A stretch of DNA of 19,388 bases from Bryobacterales bacterium (GTDB taxonomy: Bacteria > Acidobacteriota > Terriglobia > Bryobacterales > Bryobacteraceae), in contig PKZC01000188.1 of the NCBI GenBank assembly GCA_003132905.1, positions 582 to 19,969 on the forward strand. Reading direction: 5' to 3'. Below, one piece after another: positions 1-6,347 of this stretch. How positions within the stretch are numbered: the stretch's first letter is position 1; each line of letters opens with the position of its first letter. Below the pieces are notes generated by a model that was not told the DNA's origin, did not search any database, and saw nothing but the letters and a program-made list of their open reading frames with translations. Position numbers and translations under genes: made by a program.

Positions 1-40
1 GGCTACGCCAGATTCCCTTCACTCCGGAACGAGTCAAAGC

Positions 41-53
41 GGCGCTCAGCGCC
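41..53 (-). terminator. Possible hairpin downstream of the nucleotidyltransferase gene
   Basis: GGCGCT and AGCGCC flank one base, five bases after the stop codon. On the minus strand it could form a GC-rich stem but no good U-tract follows, so intrinsic termination would be weak. Confidence 0.25.
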
Positions 54-58
54 CGGGC

Positions 59-94
59 CTAACGCTCGCCCCCATACATGTGCTTCGGATCCTT
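59..94 (-). repeat. Copy 1 of a 36-bp direct repeat (3' end of nucleotidyltransferase gene)
   Basis: These 36 bases, including the stop codon, match 1332-1367 at 32 positions. Both encode KDPKHMYGGER followed by TAG, and all four differences are synonymous third-position changes. The match stops abruptly at the stop codon on one side and one codon before the Lys on the other. Confidence 0.85.
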
Positions 95-778
95 TTCACC
101 GGTTAGTCTAAGGACCTCGTCTATTCGGGCTATCTCAATCCGGTCATTTTGGAGAATACGCTCAAGCTTTTCCGCAGTGTGAATACCGTTGCTTGCGCGC
201 AGTTGCGAAGCCAACTCGGGCCTCGACGCCGGATAGACCCCGCGCTCCAGCAATTCTGCACGAGCGAGGTGGGTTAAGTAAGACACAGCTTGCTCATGAA
301 TCGCGTCCTTATCGCCGGACTCCCAGACCTTAGTTAATCGCTCATGTGCGTTCGCTGCCCTCTCTCGCGCCAGTGAGGCGGAGGGCAGGGGAAGCCTATC
401 TTTCCAAGCCTCAATGACCCGACTCCAACAAGAATCTCGCTGGAAGAGAACCCTACCGAATTTGATAGCCCAACCCAGCAGGTCGTTGCCATTTGCGATT
501 TGAACGTCGATGGTAGATGCAGAATAAACGCGCAGATCGATCTCCATGGGGTGTGAAATGTGGAGGGGCGTAGCGTCCGCGGAAATTACGATTAGATCTA
601 AATCCGCGCTGGCGACATTCGGCCTGACTGCCGATCCAATCGCAATTATTGCCAAGAGGCCGTCGCTAGCTGCTGCCGTGTTTAGAAAATCGCACGTCCA
701 TCGCTGCGCCCTTTCCGTGGGCCAGCGCAGAACCTGCGGCGGTGTGCTGCCGAGCAGCGTCCGGCTCTTACTTCCCAT
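59..778 (-). CDS. MNT-type nucleotidyltransferase (putative antitoxin of HEPN/MNT pair) with a foreign C-terminal tail
   Basis: The protein (239 aa) belongs to the minimal nucleotidyltransferase fold. A GS pair at residues 48-49 is followed by D59-L-D61 and a third acidic residue, D81 (in MEIDLRV), the expected metal-binding triad. Members of this family paired with HEPN proteins act as antitoxins, some by adding AMP to the HEPN partner; that role is inferred here from the pairing. The start at 778 is chosen because a strong AAGGAGGGG Shine-Dalgarno sits 6 bases upstream; the open frame extends to 844, but inside the HEPN gene and without such a site. The gene overlaps the 3' end of the HEPN gene by 11 bases, indicating translational coupling. 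Oddity: the last 11 residues (KDPKHMYGGER) are identical to the end of the unrelated secreted protein at 1332-2195, so the C-terminus is probably chimeric. Confidence 0.8.
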   Translation of the reverse strand: MGSKSRTLLGSTPPQVLRWPTERAQRWTCDFLNTAAASDGLLAIIAIGSAVRPNVASADLDLIVISADATPLHISHPMEIDLRVYSASTIDVQIANGNDLLGWAIKFGRVLFQRDSCWSRVIEAWKDRLPLPSASLARERAANAHERLTKVWESGDKDAIHEQAVSYLTHLARAELLERGVYPASRPELASQLRASNGIHTAEKLERILQNDRIEIARIDEVLRLTGEKDPKHMYGGER

Positions 779-1193
779 AGTCGTCCCCTCCTTCGACGAC
801 ATCGGCAACAGCGTCGACGTACACTTCGATCTGACGGGCGACATCCTCTGCGATTAAGTCAGGGGCCGGGATATCACCGTAAGCTGCCGACTTTCGGGCG
901 TCGTTTAGATCACGTAGTAATCTCTCGACGTCGGGCAACCCGAACTTCTTATGAAGCTCTACCGCAATATCCGCTTTTTCCCAGTGTTTCTTCGAGGTCT
1001 TTATCCCAACTTGTAGAGCAGCGGCCTCTAAAGCGGCTTCCAAACAATAAAAGCCGTAGAGCGATAGATCGTCCCAATCCGTAGGATCATCCCACGCACT
1101 CTGCACCCGCTCCAGATGGTGGCGAGCGAGCGCTAGCTTTTCCGCACTTTTCGCATTAGTAGCCACAGACCATTTATATACTTTTTCTCCCAT
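768..1193 (-). CDS. HEPN-domain protein (putative toxin partner of the nucleotidyltransferase)
   Basis: A 141-aa, mostly helical protein with the layout of a HEPN domain: N-terminal helices with a WDDLSLYGFYCLEAALEAA core (about residues 40-59), then the signature region LLRDLNDARKSAAYGD (about 92-107). The classical RNase motif of HEPN toxins is Arg, 4-6 residues, His. Here Arg100 is present but the expected His is absent, and Tyr105 occupies the R+5 position, so RNase activity is not assured. It is immediately upstream of, and overlaps, the nucleotidyltransferase gene, the order of many HEPN/MNT toxin-antitoxin pairs. No strong Shine-Dalgarno is seen before the ATG. Codon composition looks less GC-rich than in neighbours (901-960 has 28 G+C of 60), consistent with acquisition. 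The family call is from motif and context only. Confidence 0.7.
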   Translation of the reverse strand: MGEKVYKWSVATNAKSAEKLALARHHLERVQSAWDDPTDWDDLSLYGFYCLEAALEAAALQVGIKTSKKHWEKADIAVELHKKFGLPDVERLLRDLNDARKSAAYGDIPAPDLIAEDVARQIEVYVDAVADVVEGGDDYGK

Positions 1194-1241
1194 CGGACGT
1201 TTCAGCTTCCCTTATGTGAGGCGCCAAGTTACGAAAGGAAG

Positions 1242-1255
1242 ACCGTCAAGACGGT
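1242..1255. promoter_or_regulatory. 14-bp palindrome upstream of the HEPN gene (possible operator)
   Basis: ACCGTC and GACGGT flank two central bases, about 50 bases upstream of the HEPN start. Toxin-antitoxin operons are often autoregulated through such palindromes, but no DNA-binding domain is visible in either protein, so this is only a candidate site. Confidence 0.3.
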
Positions 1256-1331
1256 TACTGAAAAAGTATTAAATAAGCCGAACTAGTGCGTGCGCCACGC
1301 TCGAACTTTCTAACCAGTGCCGGCCCTCTAA

Positions 1332-1367
1332 CTAGCGCTCTCCCCCGTACATGTGCTTCGGATCTTT
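1332..1367 (-). repeat. Copy 2 of the 36-bp direct repeat (3' end of secreted protein gene)
   Basis: This is the native end of the secreted protein gene, judging by the related ending (HMVGPG) of the fusion paralog at 2644. With copy 1 it brackets the HEPN/nucleotidyltransferase cassette of about 1.27 kb. Confidence 0.85.
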
Positions 1368-2195
1368 GTTATTGTCCTGGCACACATATTCATACAGCTC
1401 CATATCCGGCTGCCACCGGATGAGCCACCCGCCAGTCCACGGCTTCGTATACGCCCCTGGATCGTCCACCGTCGCCTCATATTTCATCGTGTTGTAGTCG
1501 GTGCGTGTGAAACGTTCGGTGAGGTGCAGAAACTCCGTGTGCGGAATGCCCTCGCGCGTCAGCCAGAATCGTTCGTTGAAGCCGACTGTATCCACCACCA
1601 GCGCGTCGCCTTCCCAATGCCCGACGGAATGTCCGAAAAAACTCGGATCCAGATTCTTGGGATGTGGCCGTCCGTCCATGTAGATGGTGCGCCAGGTGTG
1701 CGGACCGCCCACCTCCACCATATAGATGCGCTTCTCTTCCGGCACATCGAGGAACTCGAATCCGTACGGAGTATGAAAAAGCCGCGGCCCACCCGACGGC
1801 AGGCACTTGGTGTGCGGATCGTCCTTAGTCGTGGTGCCCTGCCGGTAATCATAAAGCGCCCGCGCCCACGGCTGGAACGGGACCTCGCTGATCTTCATAT
1901 TGGTCGGCAGGTTCATTCGGGGATTATCGATACCACGCCCCATGTTCGTCGCAAGCGTCGAACCGGCATTGCCTTCCCACACGCCTTTTTCCCCAGGAAG
2001 TGGACCCAGGTTCACCCGGCCATCCGTCCAGTGCGGCGTCGGTCGCGACGGCTGATTGTTGCGAGGACGATCGAGCCTTCCGCCGTTCAACCCCGCTGGT
2101 GGCTCATCCTGCGCTGCGAGGGGCAGCATCAAAGCACACAATGTGGCCGCGCCCGCAGCCCGAGCCATCCAAGAATTTCTTGATGAAGATCGCAT
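1332..2195 (-). CDS. Secreted protein homologous to the C-terminal domain of the neighbouring DUF6152 fusion protein
   Basis: 287 aa with an N-terminal signal peptide (basic start, hydrophobic stretch about 11-28, ending near PLAAQD). From residue 51 onward it aligns by eye with residues 136-377 of the protein encoded at 2644-3777. Shared blocks include PTPxWxDG, FQPWAxxLYxYRQ, KDDPxxxCLPxGGPR, HWEGD/RWEGD-xLVV, LPHTE/IPHTE-xLHLTERF, YTxPWT and a terminal HM-x-G. No catalytic function is known to me for this family. It is the last gene of the minus-strand operon, 13 bases after the DUF6152 gene, and probably acts with it in the periplasm or on the cell surface. The C-terminal peptide KDPKHMYGGER recurs at the end of the nucleotidyltransferase downstream. 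Start site is the first ATG; its Shine-Dalgarno is weak and a second ATG at 2168 is possible. Confidence 0.8.
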   Translation of the reverse strand: MRSSSRNSWMARAAGAATLCALMLPLAAQDEPPAGLNGGRLDRPRNNQPSRPTPHWTDGRVNLGPLPGEKGVWEGNAGSTLATNMGRGIDNPRMNLPTNMKISEVPFQPWARALYDYRQGTTTKDDPHTKCLPSGGPRLFHTPYGFEFLDVPEEKRIYMVEVGGPHTWRTIYMDGRPHPKNLDPSFFGHSVGHWEGDALVVDTVGFNERFWLTREGIPHTEFLHLTERFTRTDYNTMKYEATVDDPGAYTKPWTGGWLIRWQPDMELYEYVCQDNNKDPKHMYGGER

Positions 2196-2208
2196 GGAAC
2201 CGCGCGCT

Positions 2209-2613
2209 TTAAGGATTGCCTCGTTCGCTCGACGCCGCGCCCAACTTCTTACCCGTGGACGCCATCGTCACCGACCGCGCGTTGGCCTGTTTGCTGCCAT
2301 CTTTCGCGAGCGTGCCTTCCACGATCACCTCATCGCCCACCTTCATCGTGTTGCGCGTCCAGCCGCTACGCTCCAAGCCGTTCGGCGGCCCCATTTCCAA
2401 GGACCAGTTGGCGATGTTTCCGCTATCGTCGGTCACGTCCAGATAGAAGTAGACGTGCGGATTCATCCACTCCACCTTCGTGACGATGCCTTTCAGCGTC
2501 ACCGACTTCTTGCTGTCGTACTCGGCGGAGAAGGAATGATGCGCCGGTAGCGGCGATACCGCGAGCAATAAACCAAACACCACAGCCAACAAACCGAATG
2601 AGCTCGATTTCAT
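2209..2613 (-). CDS. DUF6152-like small secreted protein (stand-alone)
   Basis: About 134 aa. Start at 2613 is chosen because AAAGGAG lies 8 bases upstream; an in-frame ATG at 2637 lacks this. A signal peptide ends near the PLPAHH motif. The mature part has the pattern of DUF6152 proteins: HHSFSAEYD, KSVTLKGIVTKVEWMNPH, YLDVTDDSG, NWSLEMGPPNGLERSGWTR and VGDEVIVEGTLAKDGS. It is probably a small beta-barrel (OB-like), which is inference. It aligns along its length with residues 22-120 of the fusion protein encoded directly upstream. Together with the next gene (1332-2195) it reproduces that fusion protein as two separate polypeptides. The family has no established biochemical role that I know of; it frequently sits beside PQQ dehydrogenases and cytochromes in Acidobacteriota. 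Confidence 0.85.
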   Translation of the reverse strand: MKSSSFGLLAVVFGLLLAVSPLPAHHSFSAEYDSKKSVTLKGIVTKVEWMNPHVYFYLDVTDDSGNIANWSLEMGPPNGLERSGWTRNTMKVGDEVIVEGTLAKDGSKQANARSVTMASTGKKLGAASSERGNP

Positions 2614-2643
2614 CGAATCTTCTCCTTTGCCAGTCATTATATG

Positions 2644-3777
2644 TCAGTGCGCGCCCGGGCCCACCATGTGCGGCTCGTCCCTGGAATCGTCCTGGCAGAA
2701 ATACTCCGGGATGTCCTGGTCCGCCACCCAGCTGAGCGTCCAGGCGCTCGTCCAAGGCCGCGTATAGGTGCCCGGATCGTCCACGCGCACTTCGTACCGC
2801 AGCGTATTGAAATCCGGCCGCGAAAATCGTTCGGTTAGGTGCAACGCCTCGGTATGCGGCAGCCCGCCGTTTGAAAACCAGAACCGCTCGACGAATGCGT
2901 TCGATTCCACCACCAACGTGTCGCCTTCCCAACGCCCCGACGAGTAGCCGAAATAAGTCGGAGTTACATCCTCACTGTTCGGCAGCGCGCGCCCGTCCAG
3001 GTTAATAAGCCGCCAATTGCGATTGCCGCCGCCCGACATCACAAACAAGCGCGTGCGTTCTGGTTGCTCCAGAAACTGCACGCCGTGCGCCACTTGAAAA
3101 ATGCGCGGCCCACCCGGCGGCAGACAACTGAGCATCGGGTCGTCTTTCAAGAGCGTGCGCTGTCGATACTCGTACAAACCCTTCGCCCAGGGCTGGAACG
3201 GCGCAACCTTGTCCGCGTCATTCAGGTTCGCCAAAAGCCCGTCCTTGTCCATTCGGATTTTGCCGGCCGTAGTCTCAACCAAGCTGGACGCGCTTGGATT
3301 GGCCCAGTAACCCATCTCGCCCGGCACCACGCCCAGCCTGGGATGCCCATCGGGCCAGCGCGGCGTTGGTTTCGCTTGTCCTCGCGCGGGTGTCGCCTCC
3401 ACGTCCGCCGCGTCCGTCAATTTCTTTCCGCTGGCCAGCACGATGGTTCTGCCGCTCGCGAGTTTGCTTCCGTCGCGCGCCAGCCACCCATCGACGGTCA
3501 CCGCATCGCCCACGTGGATCACGTCGCGTGTCCAGCCTGCGGTGCGAAGCTCGATCGGGCTGGCCCACTCCACCGCCCAATTCACAGTCTCACCGCTTGC
3601 GTCCTTCACATCGACATACAGCAGCGCGTGCGGATTATTCCACTCGAACCGGGTAACAATTCCGCGGACAGTAACCGACTTATGCTCGTCAAATTCCGCC
3701 CGCAGCTCATGGTGCGCCGACAGAGGCAGCGCCAACATCACGACATACGCCAGGGCCAAGGGAAGCTTTACACTCAA
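2644..3777 (-). CDS. Secreted two-domain protein: DUF6152-like N-domain fused to the C-terminal domain of the 1332-2195 protein
   Basis: 377 aa. Residues 1-21 form a signal peptide ending at LSAHH. Residues 22-120 are a DUF6152-like domain (KSVTVRGIVTRFEWNNPH, VGDAVTVDGWLARDGS). A short Pro/Ala/Thr linker follows at 121-135. Residues 136-377 match the stand-alone protein encoded at 1332-2195. The start codon is TTG: the sequence TTGA lets the start overlap the TGA stop of the cytochrome gene, with AAAGGA about 9-10 bases upstream. The first downstream ATG (residue 14) would destroy the signal peptide, which supports the TTG. The 3' neighbours are the split version of the same two domains, so this is a duplication with fusion or fission. 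It is probably periplasmic or extracellular; function unknown. Confidence 0.85.
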   Translation of the reverse strand: MSVKLPLALAYVVMLALPLSAHHELRAEFDEHKSVTVRGIVTRFEWNNPHALLYVDVKDASGETVNWAVEWASPIELRTAGWTRDVIHVGDAVTVDGWLARDGSKLASGRTIVLASGKKLTDAADVEATPARGQAKPTPRWPDGHPRLGVVPGEMGYWANPSASSLVETTAGKIRMDKDGLLANLNDADKVAPFQPWAKGLYEYRQRTLLKDDPMLSCLPPGGPRIFQVAHGVQFLEQPERTRLFVMSGGGNRNWRLINLDGRALPNSEDVTPTYFGYSSGRWEGDTLVVESNAFVERFWFSNGGLPHTEALHLTERFSRPDFNTLRYEVRVDDPGTYTRPWTSAWTLSWVADQDIPEYFCQDDSRDEPHMVGPGAH

Positions 3778-4049
3778 TGCGATTGTCCTTTGCCGTAGTT
3801 CTTCGCCAGGTAGTCAAGAATCATGGACAATTCATCGTCAGTCACCGGCGCTCCTTCGGAGATCATCCCTTTCGTCAGCCCTCGCCACTCCTCGCGGCTG
3901 AGCGCCTGCCCTTGCAGCCGGTCCAGATTGTGGCAGTAGGTGCAGACGTCTTGCACCAATTCGCGGCCGCGATCTTTTGTGGCAGGCTCATTCCGCGCAG
4001 CGGAAGCGAACACCAGGGCGGCCGTAAATGCCAACACTCCGAATCCCAT
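3774..4049 (-). CDS. Small secreted monoheme c-type cytochrome
   Basis: 91 aa. A short N-terminal hydrophobic segment (residues 1-18) acts as signal or anchor. A single heme-binding motif CTYCH occupies residues 36-40, with Cys36 and Cys39 for thioether links and His40 as proximal ligand. A Met in the GMISEGAPV segment (Met62) is the likely distal ligand. The C-terminal DELSMILDYLAKNYG helix is typical of small class I cytochromes that serve PQQ dehydrogenases. The gene lies 5 bases after the upstream small secreted protein gene, and its stop overlaps the TTG start of the next gene. The divergent quinoprotein gene at 4562 is a plausible electron donor partner; this is inference from proximity, because the two are not co-transcribed. 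Confidence 0.85.
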   Translation of the reverse strand: MGFGVLAFTAALVFASAARNEPATKDRGRELVQDVCTYCHNLDRLQGQALSREEWRGLTKGMISEGAPVTDDELSMILDYLAKNYGKGQSH

Positions 4050-4054
4050 CGAGC

Positions 4055-4435
4055 TTAATCTCTGGTGAGCTTGAAGTCGCCCTTCATCGGCCCTTCGCTC
4101 CAGGTGCCAGTGATGGTGCGGTTATACGACCCGATATTGTCCAGCTTGCCATCGATCACAATGTGCTTCTGATCTTTGGTGTCAGCCTCAAAGTGCACGG
4201 TCCAATTGGAAGCGTTCAAGTCGGCCACCTTCAATGGAACCGCGTTCCGCCCGGGATTAATCGTGCCCTCAACGGTTTTGGAATTCCACTTCATGTAAAT
4301 GAAGATGGGAATTTTCTGATCGGCGCTCGGGTGCCATTCGCCGTGCCAGGAACCGGTGAGCGGATGTCCTTCCTGCGCCCACGCGCTTACACCCAAGGCA
4401 AGAACACCAAGCCACAAGATAGATCGTCTGCGCAT
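4055..4435 (-). CDS. Small secreted beta-rich protein of unknown function
   Basis: 126 aa with a clear signal peptide: three arginines, a hydrophobic stretch, and a likely cleavage after SAWA (residue 20). The mature part starts with LTGSWHGEWHP and ends with TGTWSEGPMKGDFKLTRD. This Gly-Thr/Ser-Trp opening and the G-x-F-x-L-x-R ending resemble small lipocalin- or beta-barrel-like periplasmic proteins, but I do not recognise a specific family. It is the first gene of the minus-strand operon containing the cytochrome and DUF6152 proteins. A promoter-like pair (TTGCGT, 17 bases, TAGAAT) lies directly upstream and predicts a very short or absent leader. No Shine-Dalgarno is visible before the ATG, which fits a leaderless message. 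Confidence 0.75.
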   Translation of the reverse strand: MRRRSILWLGVLALGVSAWAQEGHPLTGSWHGEWHPSADQKIPIFIYMKWNSKTVEGTINPGRNAVPLKVADLNASNWTVHFEADTKDQKHIVIDGKLDNIGSYNRTITGTWSEGPMKGDFKLTRD

Positions 4436-4447
4436 TGACTTGACGCC

Positions 4448-4476
4448 ATTCTATAAGGCGGCCCTTACGAACGCAA
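4448..4476 (-). promoter_or_regulatory. Sigma70-type promoter for the minus-strand cytochrome/DUF6152 operon
   Basis: On the minus strand, TTGCGT (4471-4476) and TAGAAT (4448-4453) are separated by exactly 17 bases. The predicted transcription start would be near 4441, about five bases before the ATG at 4435. There is no Shine-Dalgarno in that interval, so the first gene may be translated from a leaderless or near-leaderless transcript. This is pattern recognition only. Confidence 0.4.
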
Positions 4477-4505
4477 GACGCAGGATTCTGGCCGCCTGCA
4501 TCATG

Positions 4506-4511
4506 TATGAT
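4506..4511 (+). promoter_or_regulatory. Possible -10 element of the quinoprotein gene
   Basis: TATGAT matches the -10 consensus at five of six positions and lies about 50 bases upstream of the chosen start at 4562. No good -35 hexamer is found at the usual spacing (GGATTC is the best at 17 bases), so an activator-dependent promoter or a chance match are both possible. Confidence 0.25.
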
Positions 4512-4561
4512 GACTGACCGAAGGGCTTCATTCCATCTTGAGCCACAGGGAGGGCAGGTTC

Positions 4562-6328
4562 ATGCTCCACGTCAGGGGATTTTACATCGCGGCCGGCGCG
4601 CTGCTTGCGACGACGAGTGTCGCTTTTAGTCAGCCGCTGCCTCCGGCGCCACCAGCGCCCATGCCCGCGGTACTGCGCGATTACGCGCCCGTCACCGCCC
4701 AGCGTCTCACAAATCCTGAGGACAGCAACTGGCTTTCCATCCGGCGCACCTACGATGGCTGGGGCTACAGCCCGCTTGACCAGATCACCGCGGCCAACGT
4801 CAAAAACTTGCGGCCCGTTTGGATTTTCTCCACCGGCGAAACCAAAGTCCACGAATCGGCGCCGCTGGTCAACAACGGCGTCATGTTCATCTCAACACCG
4901 AACAACCAGGTGATCGCGCTCGACGTCCGCACCGGCAATCTGCTGTGGCGCTACAAAAGGCCGCGCCCATCTGGAGCCGTTGTCGCGCACGATACCAGCC
5001 GGGGTGTCGCGCTCTACGGCGACAAGCTTTACTTCGCCGCGGGTGAAGCCGTCCTGGTTGTGCTGGATGCGCGGACCGGCAAAGAAGTCTGGACTACCGA
5101 CGTAGCAGACAGTAAGGCCGCGTATTACATTACGCTCGCTCCGCTGATCGCAGGAGGAAAGGTGATGGTGGGCGCATCGGGCGGCGAGTTCGGTATCCGC
5201 GGCTTTGTGGCCGCATTCGATCCTGAAACCGGCAAGGAACAGTGGCGCACCTACACCATTCCCGCGCCTGGACAACCTGGCAGCGAGACTTGGCCGAAAG
5301 GCGACCAGTGGAAGACCGGCGGCGGCTCGGTGTGGGTGACCGGCAATTACGATCCCGCAACGAATCTCGCTTATTGGGGCGTCGGCAACGGCGGCCCTTG
5401 GATGGGCGATCGGCGTCCCGGCGACAATCTGTACACCTCTTCAACGCTCGCTTTGGATGTCGCCACCGGCGCGATCAAGGGGCACTTCCAATACAACCCG
5501 AACGAGTCGTGGGATTGGGACGAAGTCTCACCGCCCATCCTGGTCGATTTCCAGCGCAACGGGCGCACCTTCAACGGGCTGATCGATGTCGCGCGTGATG
5601 GCTATGTCTGGTTCCTCGATCGCGGCGATTCCACTACCGGCGGCCGTATCAAATTTATCGAAGGCAAGCCTTACGTCCACCAGAACGTGTTTCGCGGCTT
5701 GGATCCGGAAACCGGGCGTCCCGACGTGGATCCCGCCCACAAGCCGGGTACGGGAAAACAAGCGGACTATTGTCCGGAATTGCACGGCGGCAAGAATTGG
5801 CCCCCCATCGCGTTCAGCCCCAAGACGCGCATGATCTACATTCCCGCCAACAACAATATGTGCGGCACATCCATGGGGACCGAAATCGAGTATTCGCCGG
5901 GCAAGGGATTCACGGGCGTCCAGATCGATCCGATGACAATCACTGCCGGCGCCGATCACTTCGGCGAGGTCCAGGCCTGGAACGTCGACACTGGCAAGCA
6001 AGTATGGAAGTACAACTATGCGAAGAGTCCCAACTGGGGCTCCATGCTCGTAACCGGCGGCGGAGTGGTGTTCAGCGGTGGAACGAACGATCGCAAGATC
6101 CACGCGTTTGACGCCACCACGGGCCAGCTTCTGTGGGACTATCCCACTAACTCTGGCATCCTGGCGCCCCCAACTTCTTTCACCGTCGATGGCAAACAGT
6201 ACATCGCCGTTCATGCCGGCTGGGGCGGCGATTCACGCGGCGTGCAAGCAAACCTGAACCGCGCGTTTCCTGGCGAATACCCCGAGGTCCCCGAAGGCGG
6301 AGCCGTGTGGGTCTTCGCCCTGCCCTAG
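4562..6328 (+). CDS. Secreted PQQ-dependent alcohol dehydrogenase-like quinoprotein
   Basis: 588 aa. The start at 4562 follows GGGAGGG at good spacing; an in-frame ATG at 4538 lacks one. A signal peptide covers about residues 1-23 (ending VAFSQ). The body is an eight-bladed propeller with repeated tryptophan-docking signatures such as ALDVRTGNLLW, AFDPETGKEQW, AWNVDTGKQVW and AFDATTGQLLW. By comparison with methanol dehydrogenase, the metal/PQQ residues are Glu209 (GGEFG), Asn276 (GVGNGG) and catalytic Asp318 (SWDWDE). Asp320, two residues after the catalytic Asp, is at the position that is Asp in lanthanide-dependent XoxF and PedH, although glucose-dehydrogenase-type enzymes can also carry Asp there. 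The vicinal Cys-Cys of methanol dehydrogenases is absent (AHD instead of CCD). There is no C-terminal heme domain, so an external cytochrome is needed; the divergent operon encodes one. Substrate not determinable. Confidence 0.88.
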   Translation: MLHVRGFYIAAGALLATTSVAFSQPLPPAPPAPMPAVLRDYAPVTAQRLTNPEDSNWLSIRRTYDGWGYSPLDQITAANVKNLRPVWIFSTGETKVHESAPLVNNGVMFISTPNNQVIALDVRTGNLLWRYKRPRPSGAVVAHDTSRGVALYGDKLYFAAGEAVLVVLDARTGKEVWTTDVADSKAAYYITLAPLIAGGKVMVGASGGEFGIRGFVAAFDPETGKEQWRTYTIPAPGQPGSETWPKGDQWKTGGGSVWVTGNYDPATNLAYWGVGNGGPWMGDRRPGDNLYTSSTLALDVATGAIKGHFQYNPNESWDWDEVSPPILVDFQRNGRTFNGLIDVARDGYVWFLDRGDSTTGGRIKFIEGKPYVHQNVFRGLDPETGRPDVDPAHKPGTGKQADYCPELHGGKNWPPIAFSPKTRMIYIPANNNMCGTSMGTEIEYSPGKGFTGVQIDPMTITAGADHFGEVQAWNVDTGKQVWKYNYAKSPNWGSMLVTGGGVVFSGGTNDRKIHAFDATTGQLLWDYPTNSGILAPPTSFTVDGKQYIAVHAGWGGDSRGVQANLNRAFPGEYPEVPEGGAVWVFALP

Positions 6329-6347
6329 GAATAGACCACTAACAAAC

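Noticed and set aside
779..844. 22-residue N-terminal extension of the nucleotidyltransferase to an ATG at 844
   Set aside because: It lies inside the HEPN coding region and lacks a ribosome site, whereas the ATG at 778 follows a near-perfect Shine-Dalgarno.
59..1367. Calling the 36-bp repeats true att sites of an integrative element
   Set aside because: No integrase or transposase lies between them and the copies are 11 percent diverged, so a recent site-specific insertion is not demonstrated.
1353..2183. Plus-strand open frame of 276 codons
   Set aside because: It mirrors the secreted protein gene on the opposite strand, has an Arg/Pro/His-rich shadow composition, and the minus-strand frame is supported by homology to the fusion paralog.
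4562..6328. Calling the quinoprotein a methanol dehydrogenase (XoxF)
   Set aside because: The vicinal cysteines are missing and the Asp-x-Asp motif also occurs in glucose-dehydrogenase-type enzymes, so only the broad PQQ dehydrogenase family is supported.
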